From NCBI GenBank assembly GCA_027577595.1, contig JANBRJ010000101.1, forward strand, positions 1-59,078: DNA of 59,078 nt, in the 5' to 3' direction. The DNA is from Coemansia sp. RSA 487 (lineage: Eukaryota > Kickxellomycota > Kickxellomycetes > Kickxellales > Kickxellaceae). Below are positions 1 to 12,012 of this stretch, piece by piece (position 1 is the first letter of the stretch; each line of letters begins with the position of its first letter). The notes below the pieces were generated by a model, which saw nothing but the letters and a program-made list of their open reading frames with translations, was not told the origin of the DNA and searched no databases. Position numbers and translations under genes: made by a program.

Positions 1-1822
1 TTGTCTTTCTCATTAGCACTTCAATAATGATCTCTTTGATATTCAGCATGTTCCTTTTTAAGACCAAGCTGCTGACTTTACAATTAAAAACTCTTGGTAC
101 TGGTCCTCTAAAGACATGTATTGAGCAGGTAATTATCTACCATGCATCTGTCATCCATCTATAACGTACACAATGCTTGATCAATTGATTTGGTTATAAT
201 ATGTTATTTTTCCAATTGTCTGGTGCTTTAATGCATTCACCGCTTTGCGTATTAAAAATAAAGACATGCATTGAAATCTGTGGTTGTTACAATTCTGTTA
301 TCTGAGTAGCCAGAGATCAAAGGATTGATATTCTCCTTATGCATATCTTTCTATGTCGGGCTAGATGCTCTACATCCTATTTCTATTTCCAACAATTTGT
401 ACTTTTTTATCCCCTGTTATACAATTACATATAGTCTCCGAATTAGATGTTGACCATGATTTAATAATGCTCAGCACATTAGTTGTTTTTTACAAATGTT
501 TCTCTGTTCGCTTTTATAATTTGCCCAAAATTACTTTGTTTTTTGTATAATAAAACTAAACTCTATTCATCATAAGCAATGACTACAAAAATATAAAATT
601 GTACCTGCTTAAGTGTAATATGGTAAGCAATCAATTTTTTGGTAACTAGTTTGTTATTATATATTTCGCCTTTCCAAGTGCTAGGGTGTATAAACCCTGG
701 GCATCTATCTGTCTCTGTTTCATCTTAAAGGACACTGACTCATTAGGGTATTTTATTCACAATAATGCCTCTAGAAAACTAACTAATTTGCCTCTTCCAT
801 GTTCCTATACTGCTCCTGTTAAGTAGCCCAAGTAAAACATAACGCGTATGATTTCATTGGGCATATAAACACTAGTTTCAAGGACTACCACATAAATGCT
901 AAATGCTGAAATCTGAACAAATCAATTTGCGAGCTGCTTGAACGATTGACAAATAAAACTAACATGATATTGAAATAGAAAAAACTAAGTGCGTAAAACA
1001 GTTTGTGAAAAGGTAAAGAATAAAGACCAAGCAGCTAAACTGGTAAAGAAAAGTATATTAGTTTTAGCCCGGAAACTTTACAAAATATAATAAAATAGGA
1101 GGACCTATGATTCACCGAAATCTTCCTTGGCATCCGATTCAACTTTCAGCAATGCTCACTGAAAGCAAGTCTTCATTTCCCTCTGGTCACTGAAGATCGG
1201 CACATATCCCATGTTCTATGGTTTGATTGTGCAGATTTATTACAACTTCCGGTGCTTTTCAATCACCAGAAGTCGATTTAATGTAGCGAGGCAGATTTGG
1301 TGGGCCAAATTCTCAGTGGTATTATATTTTATAGTTTAAGGTGTCCTCCAAAGAGAAAAAGAGACATGAACAACACTTTGGGGGTTGTTTCTTTTGTTGA
1401 CATTTATGTGGATATGTCAGCCCGTGCCAATTAACATGGAAATGCTAAGCGTGTCAAGACAACATAATTCCGTTGAAAGCTGAGTGTATTACGCTCAGAT
1501 CATGTTTTCTAAAATGTTAACATGCCATATATAAATTATTTGAAGGGGATGAGTACTTACCATCATGTAAGTGGTCTCAAAGCCTCATACATTTACGTAT
1601 TTTCAAATTGGATCTTCCAGAAGTTTGAACTGTCTGAGAGAGCTGAAACAAGGGGAAGAAGTGTCTGATTGGACCAGATGAAGATAAGGATTTGAGTTAG
1701 AGCAAAGGTTGATCATTCTTTTCTTTTCCATGCATCTTTTTTATTTTTGAATTTGTCTAAGTTATACATTTCCTGAATTTTATAAGCAATCCTTGAAAAG
1801 GTAGCCTCACTGATTTATAGTC
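1..1822. other. AT-rich intergenic region, no gene recognised
   Basis: No open frame here looks like protein; the longest is about 60 residues and low in complexity. I see no tRNA box A/B pair, no terminal inverted repeats and no clear transposase motifs. The last ~150 bases must hold the promoter and 5' UTR of the alanyl-tRNA editing gene at 1823. An upstream gene may end to the left of the window. Confidence 0.5.
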
Positions 1823-4103
1823 ATGGAAAAAGTTGGCAGGACTATCAAGCCCGTAGGGCTTCTTGCTTGTCAAATACAGCCGTATCTTAAATTCATTGAA
1901 ACAAGAGTTGCTGTCTGCAGTTCGATACCAAACGATGATAATCTTTACGAAATGGAACTCGAGGATACAGGCAAGTACTAACCAAGTATGATTCCAGCTG
2001 GTTGATCTTGAATTTTCTTGGCAAAAAAATTGGTATACTGGTATATACTGCGATAACTAATGTTTTTTAGCCTGGTTCTATTTATATTCGCTGCATCTAG
2101 TTATTTTCCCTGAAGGAGGTGGGCAGGTTAGTATTTGCTTATGATATTGTGGCGAAAGCGGATTTGTCTGAAAAGTGAGTAGAAGCTGGCGCATTACTAA
2201 CGCAATGCCTTTGGAGTTCAGCTACACGCTTCTAAAAATAGCCATCTGATACGGGCAATATAAATGGTGTTGAGGTCAAGTACTGCAGACGGGAAGGCCT
2301 GCGCGCTATTCACTATACTGTTGAGCCCATTGATGTGGGTACAATCGTAAGCGTCGAAGTTGATTTTAGACGTCGCCTGGATCACATGCAGCAGCATTCT
2401 GGCCAGCATCTTTTGAGCGCAGTGCTCTATAACGAGTACCGTTTAGCCACAGTTTCGTGGGCCCTTGGTGGAACAGTATCTCACGTGGAGTTGGAGACTG
2501 CTAAGGACTTTAAGCTTTCGTTGGAATTACTATGTAGCATCGAAAAAAAGTGCAACAGTATGATTTTTGACGGACTTGAAGTAAGAGTAACCGAGCATGA
2601 TCAGAATAATCCAGAAATATGCCCAAGTTCCTTGCCAGAGGACTATGTGGATGGCGTTGTGCGCTTCATCGAAATCGTCAAAGATGGTTCCATCTTGGAT
2701 CAAAACGCGTAAGTACAAAAGGAAACGAACATATGTAGGCTGAAGCGCAGTATTGCCTTTGTGTGATATTCTAGAATGTTTTGGCAGCTTTTCTTGCCCT
2801 TGCTTACAATAGCTGCACGGAACAAACGAGGAGCTGTTTTAATTTGGTGAGGCATTTGCAAAGAAAAAAGCCTCCCTTCTCTGAGGCGTTTTTGTATGTG
2901 CATAAGCGCTTCTTACCAGAGTACTTGGTTCCATTCGCAGTGGTTGCTAGAAATAGAAAGTTCGATGCTTCGTTTCTTGGCACTGCCACACATTGTCCAT
3001 AACCACAAGACCGTTGTCGGGTGTGGCTAGCAATGTATTTTTTTCTAGAATCAGCCAAATGCATCGGGCTAATTGTATGTGGCGGCTTGGGTCATTCGGC
3101 AAGTATTGTTCAGGGATGGCCGAAAAGTGAAATGTTGCTTTCTTTTACTGTCTTGGGGAGCGCGAGGAATTCCTGGAGAACATTCTGCTAGTAGTCAAAT
3201 CAGCTGTGACCATATCAGGCAAATTGTGTGACAGAGTAAAGTCTGTTGTACCTTTTTTTTAATTCATTTGGGTATATCAAACCGACAAGATTGCTTATCA
3301 TCCTCCCCCTTGTCCCACTTTTTAATTGCGCTGCTGCGGAGAAGGTATGTTTCTCAAGAACTATAGCAACATATTCGCTACGATAGTGCTGGAACTTCGG
3401 AATTTACACGAGTATGGTCGATTCCAATACTAACACTATTGCCTAAATGATTTTGTTTGCCTTCACGATTATTCCATGTAGGTGTTGTGGAACACATGTA
3501 ACAAACACGTCTCAGCTTCAGGTGCTAAAGCTCGCAGGGACTGATCGGATTCGGGGTGGAAATACACGGCTGTTTTTCTACGTAGGAGATCGTGTGTGTA
3601 GCTATGCACAGAGATCAATTGATCGCGACAGGCGCCTTACTGAGCTGCTTTCATGTCCGCCAGAGCTTCAATGCGATGCAGTAGATCGTCTTGTACGTCA
3701 GACAAAGCAGCAAATGAAATCATTAAAAATGTTGCGAAGGGCAATGGCGCCTCTTGTAGCCAAGGATTTGCGCGAACAGCTTGTAAACGCAGATGACGAC
3801 GGCGAAAATCGAGCTGTAGTTTATCACTGCGAGGATGGCGACGGGCCATTTGCATCCAGCATAGCTAATGAGCTAGTAAAATCAATGAAAGAGTTCAGCA
3901 CCAGCTGGGTAGGAGCTGTTTCAGCTGGTACTAAAGCAGAGGGTGGTCAGCTTGTGCTTGTCGGTAGTAGCATAGATACCATCAACGCCGCACTTTCTCG
4001 CATTGCTCTAGTTGTTGGAGATTGTAAAGGTGGGTTTGTGCACGGGCTGTGGCAGGGCAAAGTTGGTTCATTTAGTAAACTTACAAAGGCGATCTTGCAT
4101 TAA
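1823..4103 (+). CDS. Alanyl-tRNA editing protein (AARSD1/AlaX type), four exons
   Basis: Trans-editing factor that hydrolyses Ser-tRNA(Ala), related to the editing domain of alanyl-tRNA synthetase. Proposed model: exons 1823-1970, 2101-2126, 2242-2708 and 3482-4103, giving 420 aa, close to animal AARSD1 and yeast YNL040W. Seen directly: FPEGGGQ, spelled by the 26-nt exon 2, then PSDTG, then the zinc/catalytic motif HMQQHSGQHLLSA in exon 3. The second metal motif CCGTH is made only when exon 3 (ending gc) joins exon 4 (starting g), which supports that junction. Exon 1 ends in a GC donor (GCAAGT) and joining it restores DTVIFPEGGGQ. The 773-nt last intron is long for this window and has a TACTAAC branch-like site at 3428-3434. 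The ATG at 1823 is chosen because the frame runs directly into the family N-terminus. Confidence 0.88.
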
Positions 4104-5819
4104 CTGAGCTTCAAGGTTTGCTCACTTTCTACCAAATCAAGAACACAAGCATGTGAAACTGGCATATCCGTCAAATGACTGTAAACAAAGGTGTGATTTC
4201 TTTTCCATATAAACATAGAAGCACAGTCAATATATGGAATTAAATGGATATGCTCTATTCACGCAATGCTTGAGCATGTCTGTGTACCTGTGTGGGGTGA
4301 AAATAGCTTTACAGCTGCTACTCCCCCACAAACCTAGACAGTCGGGTAGTGCCCAGGCACTTGAACGTGTTGGTAAAATAAGAAAGGTGGAGAAGCGAGA
4401 CAAAATGGATGGCTGCGGCAAAAGAATGCAATCAAGAAAACTTTATCAAACGCCATAGCATGCACAAAACAACACAAATACGAGTGCGTTCCTCATTGTT
4501 GATGCTTGCTACTGCCGTTGTTGCGATCAAACACATGTTGCTCCACCTTTCTGAGCACGCATTTAAAAGTTGAAATAAAATACAATAAAACAAATTTAAG
4601 ACACATTAATATCTCTGAGTTCGTGTCTTCTCTTCTATAAAAGAGGTGTGGAGAATCAGGAAAAAAGTGAATGGGTATTACTACTGTATTAGCGAGACTG
4701 ATTCAGTGCGTATAAATGGCAGATGCGGCTAACGCACCCACTTTTTTTACTTTACGGATTTGATAAAATAAAACCGAAAGAGGCGCATCTGTTGGTAGCC
4801 AGCCACATGAAACCATTTCATTCGGGAATTTGAGTTTGTTGAATTAAGCTTTTCATGAGCATAAAAAAGAATCAAGCTTTTCGGTATATACTGAAAAGCT
4901 CAGCTGTTATTTTATTTTACATAAAAGAACAGACGCAATTCAGTTTGGCTTAACACGGTAAAAGCCAAGTAGACCCATTGCATTATTTGTTCCTTAATAC
5001 GAATTTTAGACAGGGAATCCAACATGCTATAGGCTACACAAACAAACAAACAAACAACCAAGAAAAAGAAGGCGAGTCTTACCAATGTCCTGCAAAAGCT
5101 TGAAACTCGTGGAAATTCCGGAAAAAAGGCTAATATTGAAATTATGCATGCTGCATGCAAGGGTAGGAAAATATGAGAAAAAGTCCGACCGCTGTTCTGA
5201 AAACCAAACCAAAGTCCGAATAAAGGATACAAAAGTCAGCGTGATCACCCCTTTCGCATGTCGTAATGGCTTTGCTGAACAGAACTAGATGAGAACGCGC
5301 CGCAACAACTATTTTTCAACAAGGGAGGTATGTCGCCCACCTGTCTTGCCCACCTTTTATTGAACATTCTTTCCCCCTCCCTCCTTTATCAATGTAAGAA
5401 AAATAGCAAATGTAAATGTGGCCATGCTGCAATAAATAACGCAAGCTCACTGCCTTACCGACCCTCCCCCTCCTTGGCCAGCCTGTCCAGACGAAAGCTA
5501 GATCTATCGAGTAGGCCCTCTCCCTTTTTATATAAATGCCAACTGCAGTCAGTTCCTTGTTTCCTTCTCCAAGCTAAACTGTCTAATTTTCTTTCTTTAT
5601 ATCTCCACAAACATCTACAAACACCCGGGTCCTTTCTGTTTCCTTGCTTGCACATACCGGTGTTTTTTTGGTTCCTACTATCAACGTCCATCTACTTGCT
5701 GCTTTTGGTATAGCTCTATTTCTTTTGTGTGGGTGTCTAACACAGGAAAGGTATAAAAACCTTACTGTTTACTCTTCGTTTTATTTGTCCCCCTCTGATT
5801 TGTTGGTCTAGCACACGCA
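4104..5819. promoter_or_regulatory. Intergenic region with the H+-ATPase promoter
   Basis: A 1.7-kb gap. Nothing coding is recognised up to about 5000. The last 500 bases are pyrimidine-rich, as usual for strongly expressed fungal genes, with TATA-like sites TATATAAA at 5529-5536 and TATAAAAA at 5752-5759. A short tetranucleotide repeat, (AAAC)n, lies at about 5039-5056. The great length of this promoter region fits a highly expressed gene with much upstream control, but no factor site was identified. Confidence 0.5.
5529..5759 (+). promoter_or_regulatory. TATA-like boxes of the H+-ATPase gene
   Basis: TATATAAA at 5529-5536 and TATAAAAA at 5752-5759. The second is only 60 bp from the start codon and would give a very short leader; the first would give about 250 nt. 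Both are on the coding strand in a C/T-rich context. Confidence 0.45.
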
Positions 5820-8582
5820 ATGGGCATCAACGAGAAGGTTGCTGACGAAAAGAAGGCAGCTGAGTTCGAGGACCACCAGCACGTCGAGGTCAGCGAAGAG
5901 TTGCCTCCAGAGCTGGAGGCTTTGCTACACACAGAGCCGCTCAAGGGGTTGTCGCCCAGTGAGGTCTCTGAGCGCCTTGAACAGTTTGGCAAGAATGAGA
6001 TTGCGGAGAAAAAGAAAAACCCGTTGATCAAATTTCTTTCCTACTTTACTGGCGCAATTGCCTATCTCATAGAGCTTGCCTTTATATTATCTGGCGTTGT
6101 TGAGGACTGGGCTGACTTTGGTATTATTGGCGCCTTGCTGGTAATCAACGCGCTTATCGGCTTCATTGAGGAGTCAAAGGCTGATGCCGCGCTGGATGCT
6201 CTTAAAAACACCCTTGCACTAAAGTCACGTGTGTATCGCGACGGAAAGCTGGTTGAGATAGAGTCAAACATGCTTGTTCCTGGCGATATTATTGCTGTGC
6301 GTCTGGGTGACATTATTCCTGCGGACGCCAGATTGCTGGGCATAAGCGTCGATGGCTCAGAATCTGAGGTCAATCTGCAGGTCGACCAATCTGCACTTAC
6401 TGGAGAGTCGCTTCCTGTCGAGAAAAAGAAAGGGGACACAATATACTCTTCGTCAATCTGCAAGCAAGGGCAAATGTTGGCTGTGGTCACGAAAACCGGA
6501 GCAAACACCTTTATCGGCCGCGCTGCAAACCTTATTTCGATCACAAACGAGCAAGGTCATTTCCAAAAAATCGTCAACCAGATTGGTAATTTCCTTGTTA
6601 TTATCACGTGCACCATGGTTGTAATAATCTTCATCTACTTGATTGTGCGCCGGAAGCAGGAGGTGGACAAGCTGACCAAAGACGACATTTTTGACGTGTT
6701 GCGCGATGTGCTAGTGCTGACAGTTGCAGCGATTCCAGTCGGTCTACCAACAGTCATGTCTGTAACCATGGCTGTTGGCGCAAAGCAGCTTGCGGCAAAA
6801 CAGGTGATTGTAAAGCGCTTGACGGCTGTGGAAGAAATGGCATCAGTCTCTGTGCTTTGTTCGGATAAGACTGGAACACTGACGCTTAACAAGCTGACCT
6901 TTGACGAGCCATATCTTAAGCCTGGGTTTACAAAGGAGGACCTGCTGCTCTACTCGTATCTTGCTTCCGAGCCTGGTGCCAACGACCCAATCGAGCTTGC
7001 TGTGCGCACTGCAGCAAAGCGGGATGTTCCTTTGCTTTCAGACTGCACTGGCCACGTTATACCAGGGTTCAAAGTGACGTCTTTTGTGCCATTCAATCCT
7101 TCAACAAAGTTGACCCAGGCGACGGTTATTGACCACCACGCGAAGGAGACATTCAAGGTTGCTAAAGGTGCACCGCAGGTGATTGTTAAGCTTGTCGGTG
7201 GGGATAATGAAGCTACACACGCGGTTAACTTGCTTGCTCGCCGCGGTCTTCGCGCACTAGGTGTTGCACGCACTATTCCTGGAAGTCTTGACGAGTGGCA
7301 ACTGATAGGCATGATATCTTTGCTCGATCCACCTCGCCCAGACTCTGGAGAGACAATTCGCCGTTGCGAGGAAATGGGTGTTGTTGTCAAGATGGTTACT
7401 GGCGACCAGCTGATCATCGCCAAAGAAGTTGCAGCTCGCCTGGGGATGGACTGCGCAATTCTTGATGCAAACAGTCTTACCGATCCTGATGCCACGGAGG
7501 AGCAGCTTGCCGACCGCTGCCTACACGCCGACGGGTTTGCCCAGGTAATTCCTGAGCACAAGTATCGAGTAGTGGAGCTTCTTCAGTCAAAGGGGCTGCT
7601 TGTTGGTATGACTGGCGATGGCGTGAACGATGCACCTGCTCTGAAAAAGGCGAATGTCGGAATTGCAGTGCACGATTGCACGGATGCGGCGCGCTCGGCT
7701 GCCGATATTGTTCTGCTTGCGCCTGGTCTGTCTACCATCGTCGATGGAATCCTTACATCGCGTGCGATTTTCCAGCGTATGCGTTCATATGCGCTCTATC
7801 GTATCACGTCCACTGTGCACTTCCTCATCTTCTTCTTTATCATTACCCTGGCGTTCCGCTGGCAGATGAAGGCTATTCTACTTATCTTCATAGCCGTGCT
7901 CAACGACGCGGCTACTTTGGTTATTTCCGTTGACAATGCCCAGATCTCGCGGCGTCCTGACAAATGGAGAATCGGCCAGCTTATCACGCTCTCAGTGATT
8001 CTGGGCTGTTTCCTGACGGCTCTTTCGTTTTCTGTGTTCTTTATTGCGCGTGATGTCTTCCATATCCCCGATGACGCAGGAAAGCAGTCGGACGACGACA
8101 CAAAGGACGGACGAATGGAAACAATCATATATCTAAATGTTTCGTCGGCTCCACACTTTACAATATTCTCGACGCGCCTTGCTGGCTTCTTCTGGGAGAA
8201 CCTGCCGTCGCTGACATTTACGGCAGCAATTTTAGCGACTCAGGTGTTTGCCATGTTCATCTCCATCTTTGGAATCCACAAGCTCACAACGCCAATTGGT
8301 GGTGGCTGGGGCGTATCTCTCCTTGCTGTCTCTCTGGCTTATTTCGTCGTCCTTGACCTGGTCAAGGTCTTTGTATTCCGTATCTGGAGCTTTGAGCTCA
8401 CAGTCAAGCTGTGGCCTACTCGCGCTCGCAAGGAGAGGCTACGTCAAAAGAAGGAGCGCCAAGAAATTGAGAGGCGTGTGAACACAAATGTTGACAAGGT
8501 GCGCAGGGTATGCAGAGTCATATATGCTGCTAGTCTCCTCGAGAAGGCTGCGCTGAAAGAGCTTCCAACAAAGTCCTACTAG
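5820..8582 (+). CDS. PMA1: Plasma-membrane H+-ATPase (P3A-type, PMA1 family)
   Basis: Pumps protons out of the cell using ATP and builds the membrane potential that drives nutrient uptake. 920 aa, single exon, the usual length for fungal Pma1 (about 918). Seen in order: acidic N-terminus; paired helices around residues 75-125; actuator loop with LTGES; the phosphorylation site CSDKTGTLT (Asp near residue 348); nucleotide-binding domain with KGAPQ; hinge MTGDGVNDAPALKKA near 597; six further membrane spans; and a basic C-terminal tail ending TKSY that corresponds to the autoinhibitory domain. All core catalytic motifs are intact. The start is the first ATG of the frame and gives the expected acidic head. 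A TATA-like box lies 60 bp upstream. It is followed 361 bp later by SET1 on the same strand. Confidence 0.97.
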   Translation: MGINEKVADEKKAAEFEDHQHVEVSEELPPELEALLHTEPLKGLSPSEVSERLEQFGKNEIAEKKKNPLIKFLSYFTGAIAYLIELAFILSGVVEDWADFGIIGALLVINALIGFIEESKADAALDALKNTLALKSRVYRDGKLVEIESNMLVPGDIIAVRLGDIIPADARLLGISVDGSESEVNLQVDQSALTGESLPVEKKKGDTIYSSSICKQGQMLAVVTKTGANTFIGRAANLISITNEQGHFQKIVNQIGNFLVIITCTMVVIIFIYLIVRRKQEVDKLTKDDIFDVLRDVLVLTVAAIPVGLPTVMSVTMAVGAKQLAAKQVIVKRLTAVEEMASVSVLCSDKTGTLTLNKLTFDEPYLKPGFTKEDLLLYSYLASEPGANDPIELAVRTAAKRDVPLLSDCTGHVIPGFKVTSFVPFNPSTKLTQATVIDHHAKETFKVAKGAPQVIVKLVGGDNEATHAVNLLARRGLRALGVARTIPGSLDEWQLIGMISLLDPPRPDSGETIRRCEEMGVVVKMVTGDQLIIAKEVAARLGMDCAILDANSLTDPDATEEQLADRCLHADGFAQVIPEHKYRVVELLQSKGLLVGMTGDGVNDAPALKKANVGIAVHDCTDAARSAADIVLLAPGLSTIVDGILTSRAIFQRMRSYALYRITSTVHFLIFFFIITLAFRWQMKAILLIFIAVLNDAATLVISVDNAQISRRPDKWRIGQLITLSVILGCFLTALSFSVFFIARDVFHIPDDAGKQSDDDTKDGRMETIIYLNVSSAPHFTIFSTRLAGFFWENLPSLTFTAAILATQVFAMFISIFGIHKLTTPIGGGWGVSLLAVSLAYFVVLDLVKVFVFRIWSFELTVKLWPTRARKERLRQKKERQEIERRVNTNVDKVRRVCRVIYAASLLEKAALKELPTKSY

Positions 8583-8943
8583 TACATGCATCCATAAAAG
8601 AAGGATGTCGCGCGTTAGATAGTACACAGGATGCGTATTATTTCGAACGATGCAATTTTCACTGTTTTTCTTTTCTTTAATTTGTTTTAGTTCTGTTCAA
8701 GAAAAATCTCCTGGATTTATTTTGAAAATAAAACAATGTGAGGGTCAGGAAAGGTCCTAACCCAATGCTGCTATTGGCAAGCATGCCAACCCTGCAATTT
8801 TCTTGCACTTTAATGTATTCGCCACTCTGTGCGCGAAAAATAGCTTCTTTTGCTTCTTTCATTTTGATTTTATTTTCCCCTCTTGCTGCATTGCTTGTTT
8901 AATTTGTCATTAAATTCTTCTGAATATACTAATACACTGTGCT
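8583..8943. promoter_or_regulatory. Short intergenic region between PMA1 and SET1
   Basis: 361 bp, AT-rich, which must hold the H+-ATPase 3' UTR and polyadenylation signals and the SET1 promoter. AATAAA-like stretches occur near 8725-8735 (aaaataaaac). No other feature is seen. Confidence 0.4.
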
Positions 8944-11900
8944 ATGAGTGCTGGTGGATTCCGGTCCTTTGACGTGCCAAAGTTGAATCCAGAGCCAACA
9001 AAAGGTGAGCTTGCTAAAAAAGTCAATCGCGAACTACACTCCCAGGCGTACAAATGTGTACACAGACAAGTTTATAGACTTGTCTTTTTGAAATGGGCTG
9101 CAAGCTAACCTGCGTGTTTCATCCTCTGCTTTTGCTTCGAATTCCTACTGACAAATTTAGTAGCAAATGGAATCACCGAGAGCTCGACGACTGCGCACTC
9201 TAGTTTCGGGGATTACAGCAGCAACACAACATCAAAACAAACACCCTTTAGCTACGCTGAAGGCCTCCTACCATCAGATGGTCGAGACCCACGTAGACGT
9301 GGGCGATATAAGGCATGGCGAGAAAAGCAAGAGAATGGCAACGACCACTGGGTCTTGCGCATGCCATTGATAGAGCATGACGGCACGTCTGTAAATAAGA
9401 GCCTAAAGTGTTATATAGTCGCATCAGGAATGTCCCCGTTGATTACAACAGACAAACTCCGATCCCATTTCGTGACATTCGGAGCTGTTGGCGGAGTACG
9501 GTTAGGGTATGACCCATCAACTGGTGTGAGCCTTGGGATTGCTCGAATCGAGTTTATTGCCTCACAAGGCGCACCAAATCCACGATTTGCAGCCAGCGAC
9601 GCGATTCGGAACGGACATATTGTTCAGATCGGTGAACCGCCAGCAATCCTTGCGTTTGATTGTAACAACTACTTTAAGGAGCTTACAGACATCCAACTGA
9701 GCAAGATGCATAGCAGAAAGGAATCTACTGTTGCTTCTACAAATGCTTCGATCGCAAAGTCATCAGATCTCGCCTCTACGCGTAAACCAGAATCAGCATC
9801 ATCCCGTTCAAAAAGCAGAGACATCATGAGCCGTGCCCACAGCCCATGTACCACACGTCGATTTGCAGTACGGGTGCCCCGCTCGAGTATCTCTTTCTCA
9901 CAGAACACGGAAGAAAGCGTTTGGCGATATTTTGAACGATTTAGACCCACATGCGTTGTGAGAAACGAGGGATATTGGGTTGTGTTGTTTACATCTGAAA
10001 GAGATGCACACCGGTGTCAGCGGCTAACTGATAGACAGAGGTTTTCTGGACGCATTATTGACGTTGAGATTTATGAGCCGAGCGACAATACCAAGCTTAT
10101 GGATCTAGAGCGGATTTCAAAAACCCTAGAAACAAATCAGCAGTTGCCAGAGGACAGTAGCCAACCTGCTGAAAAACCCAAGCACATTTCAGGACAAGAG
10201 TCGCGGCAATTTGAACGTAGTGATCCTATGCTATACGAATTTGTGCAAGAGTTGTTGCTACGGGAAATTTCAGAGTCATTTATTCAGGATCTGAAAAAGC
10301 GGCATTTGCGCGCGTCTATATCTAGCTTTATCCGCCCAGGTAGGGATAGACATGCTGGTAGCGCATCCCAGACCGAGAAGCATAGCGTTGAGCAAAGAAG
10401 CAGTGCAAAAAAGCCAATGGACACAGCCACGCTCCTTAAACGAATGTCTGCCAATAGCATCGGACGAGGCGAGCGCCCTATAAAAATTAACTCGATTTTA
10501 TCCGAGTTGCCAAGCTTTAGACGCGGGTCGAAAGGCGTGTTGGCATCCAAAAAGTCCAAAGCCTCCAAGATATCAAAACACAACGTGTACAGTAGCGACT
10601 CTAAGAGCATCAGAAGTGGCGAAGATGATAGCGATGATATATCAGGAAAAAGCCTTGACAAAGCAGAAGAAACATACGGGTCTTCGTTACGGACCGGAAA
10701 AACCACCATCACGGCGAAATCGGCTAGAAAGCGTGGACTGTATGAGGCTGCGGAATTGTTGAACAAACCTACGAAGAAACAATCAAGGACAAATGCCTAT
10801 GATATCGACAGCTACAATGACAGGGGCGTGCGAGAACCAACAGTGGCTGGTATTACCGAACAAAGCGACTCTGATGATGTTGGCTACAGCGACTCTGAAT
10901 ATCTATCTTCAGACTTTGGCCATTCTAGCAGGCGCACAAAGTTGGATATCCAGGGAACAACAGCTACCGCTAAGCGCAGCAGGCACAGCAGCCATGTGCT
11001 GGCCCATCAATCGCAACCCGGAACGCCTGCCGAGCTTGGGTCCACTACCAGCGAACAAGCGGAAGAACGCATAGTTCCGGATGTACCTCTGAACGAGACA
11101 GGATGCGCACGTACCGAAGGTTTCTCTTGTATAGACCCAACAGCAAAGGATATATATCTGTCGCAATTGCACTCGCAGTTACATTGGGCGGCCAGCTTTT
11201 TCGGCGGGACAGATGCAGCAGTGGCTTCGCGGCTGCGTGGGGTTTCTGAACAAAAGAGTGTCAACACCAATGGGCGAGATGGTAGGTCCGGGGAGAGTTC
11301 GGTCCGAAAGGGTCGGAGAAGTGTGTCCAGCACAGGCGACACCGGCTTTTACCATTCACTATCACAAGCAAGCATGGGTTCGTCGTCATCGCGCACGCAT
11401 CGTGCGGCCAACAGAAAGCTGCGGGCAGAGTTCAGCATGGGGATCCGACATATGGGCGAGAGTGTAGGTCCTGGGCTGAGCGGTAGCATCGATGGTAGCG
11501 GCAGTGGGGTTGGCATCGATGCAGGCGGCAGCAGCAGCGCGAACGGAGGATCTGATCTTTTGCGCTTTAACCAGCTCGAATCACGGACGAAAAGGCTGCG
11601 ATTCTCGAAGAGTGCGATTCACGACTGGGGGCTGTTTGCGTCGGAACAAATCTTCCAAAGCGAGTTTGTGATTGAGTATATCGGCGAGCGCATCCGTTCA
11701 CAGCTGGCCGACTTGCGTGAAGAGCAATATGAGCGCGAGGGTATTGGCAGCAGCTATCTGTTCCGTGTGGATGACGAAATAGTGGTTGATGCTACCAAGT
11801 GCGGAAACGTAGCGCGTTTTGTCAACCACAGTTGCGAGCCAAACTGCATTGCAAAGACAATTGTGGCTGATGGAACAAAGAGGATTGTCATATATGCCAG

Positions 11901-12012
11901 CCATGATATTCAGGTAGGCGAGGAGATAACGTATGACTACAAGTTCCCATCTGAGGATGTGAAGATTCCATGTCTCTGTGGCACGACAAACTGCCGTGGC
12001 TATCTCAACTGA
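8944..12012 (+). CDS. SET1: SET1-type histone H3 lysine-4 methyltransferase
   Basis: Catalytic subunit of COMPASS, methylating H3K4 in the nucleus. Proposed exons 8944-9004 and 9161-12012 (156-nt GT-AG intron), 970 aa. The joined frame stays open through the junction and adds an N-terminus to the long exon. Seen: an RRM-like fold around residues 100-190 ([10 protein letters not shown] and LGIARIEFI); a second RRM-like region starting FAVRVPRSS; a long Ser-rich disordered middle; then the SET domain at the C-terminus ([39 protein letters not shown]) and post-[16 protein letters not shown] ending at the stop. This domain order and the extreme C-terminal post-SET are diagnostic of Set1/KMT2. The catalytic Asn-His and Tyr motifs are intact. 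The upstream exon is inferred; the SET portion is certain. Confidence 0.95.

Noticed and set aside
1-1822. Possible further transposon remains in the left AT-rich region
   Set aside because: I looked for the Tc1-type end CAGTGGTG, the IENLWG-type motif and reverse-transcriptase motifs on both strands and saw none.
4234-4458. 74-codon frame between the editing gene and PMA1
   Set aside because: No family motif and no good start context; an antisense frame of similar length overlaps it.
5330-5713. 127-codon frame in the H+-ATPase promoter
   Set aside because: It is pyrimidine-rich DNA giving Ser/Leu/Pro-rich low complexity; it overlaps the TATA-like box and the expected leader.
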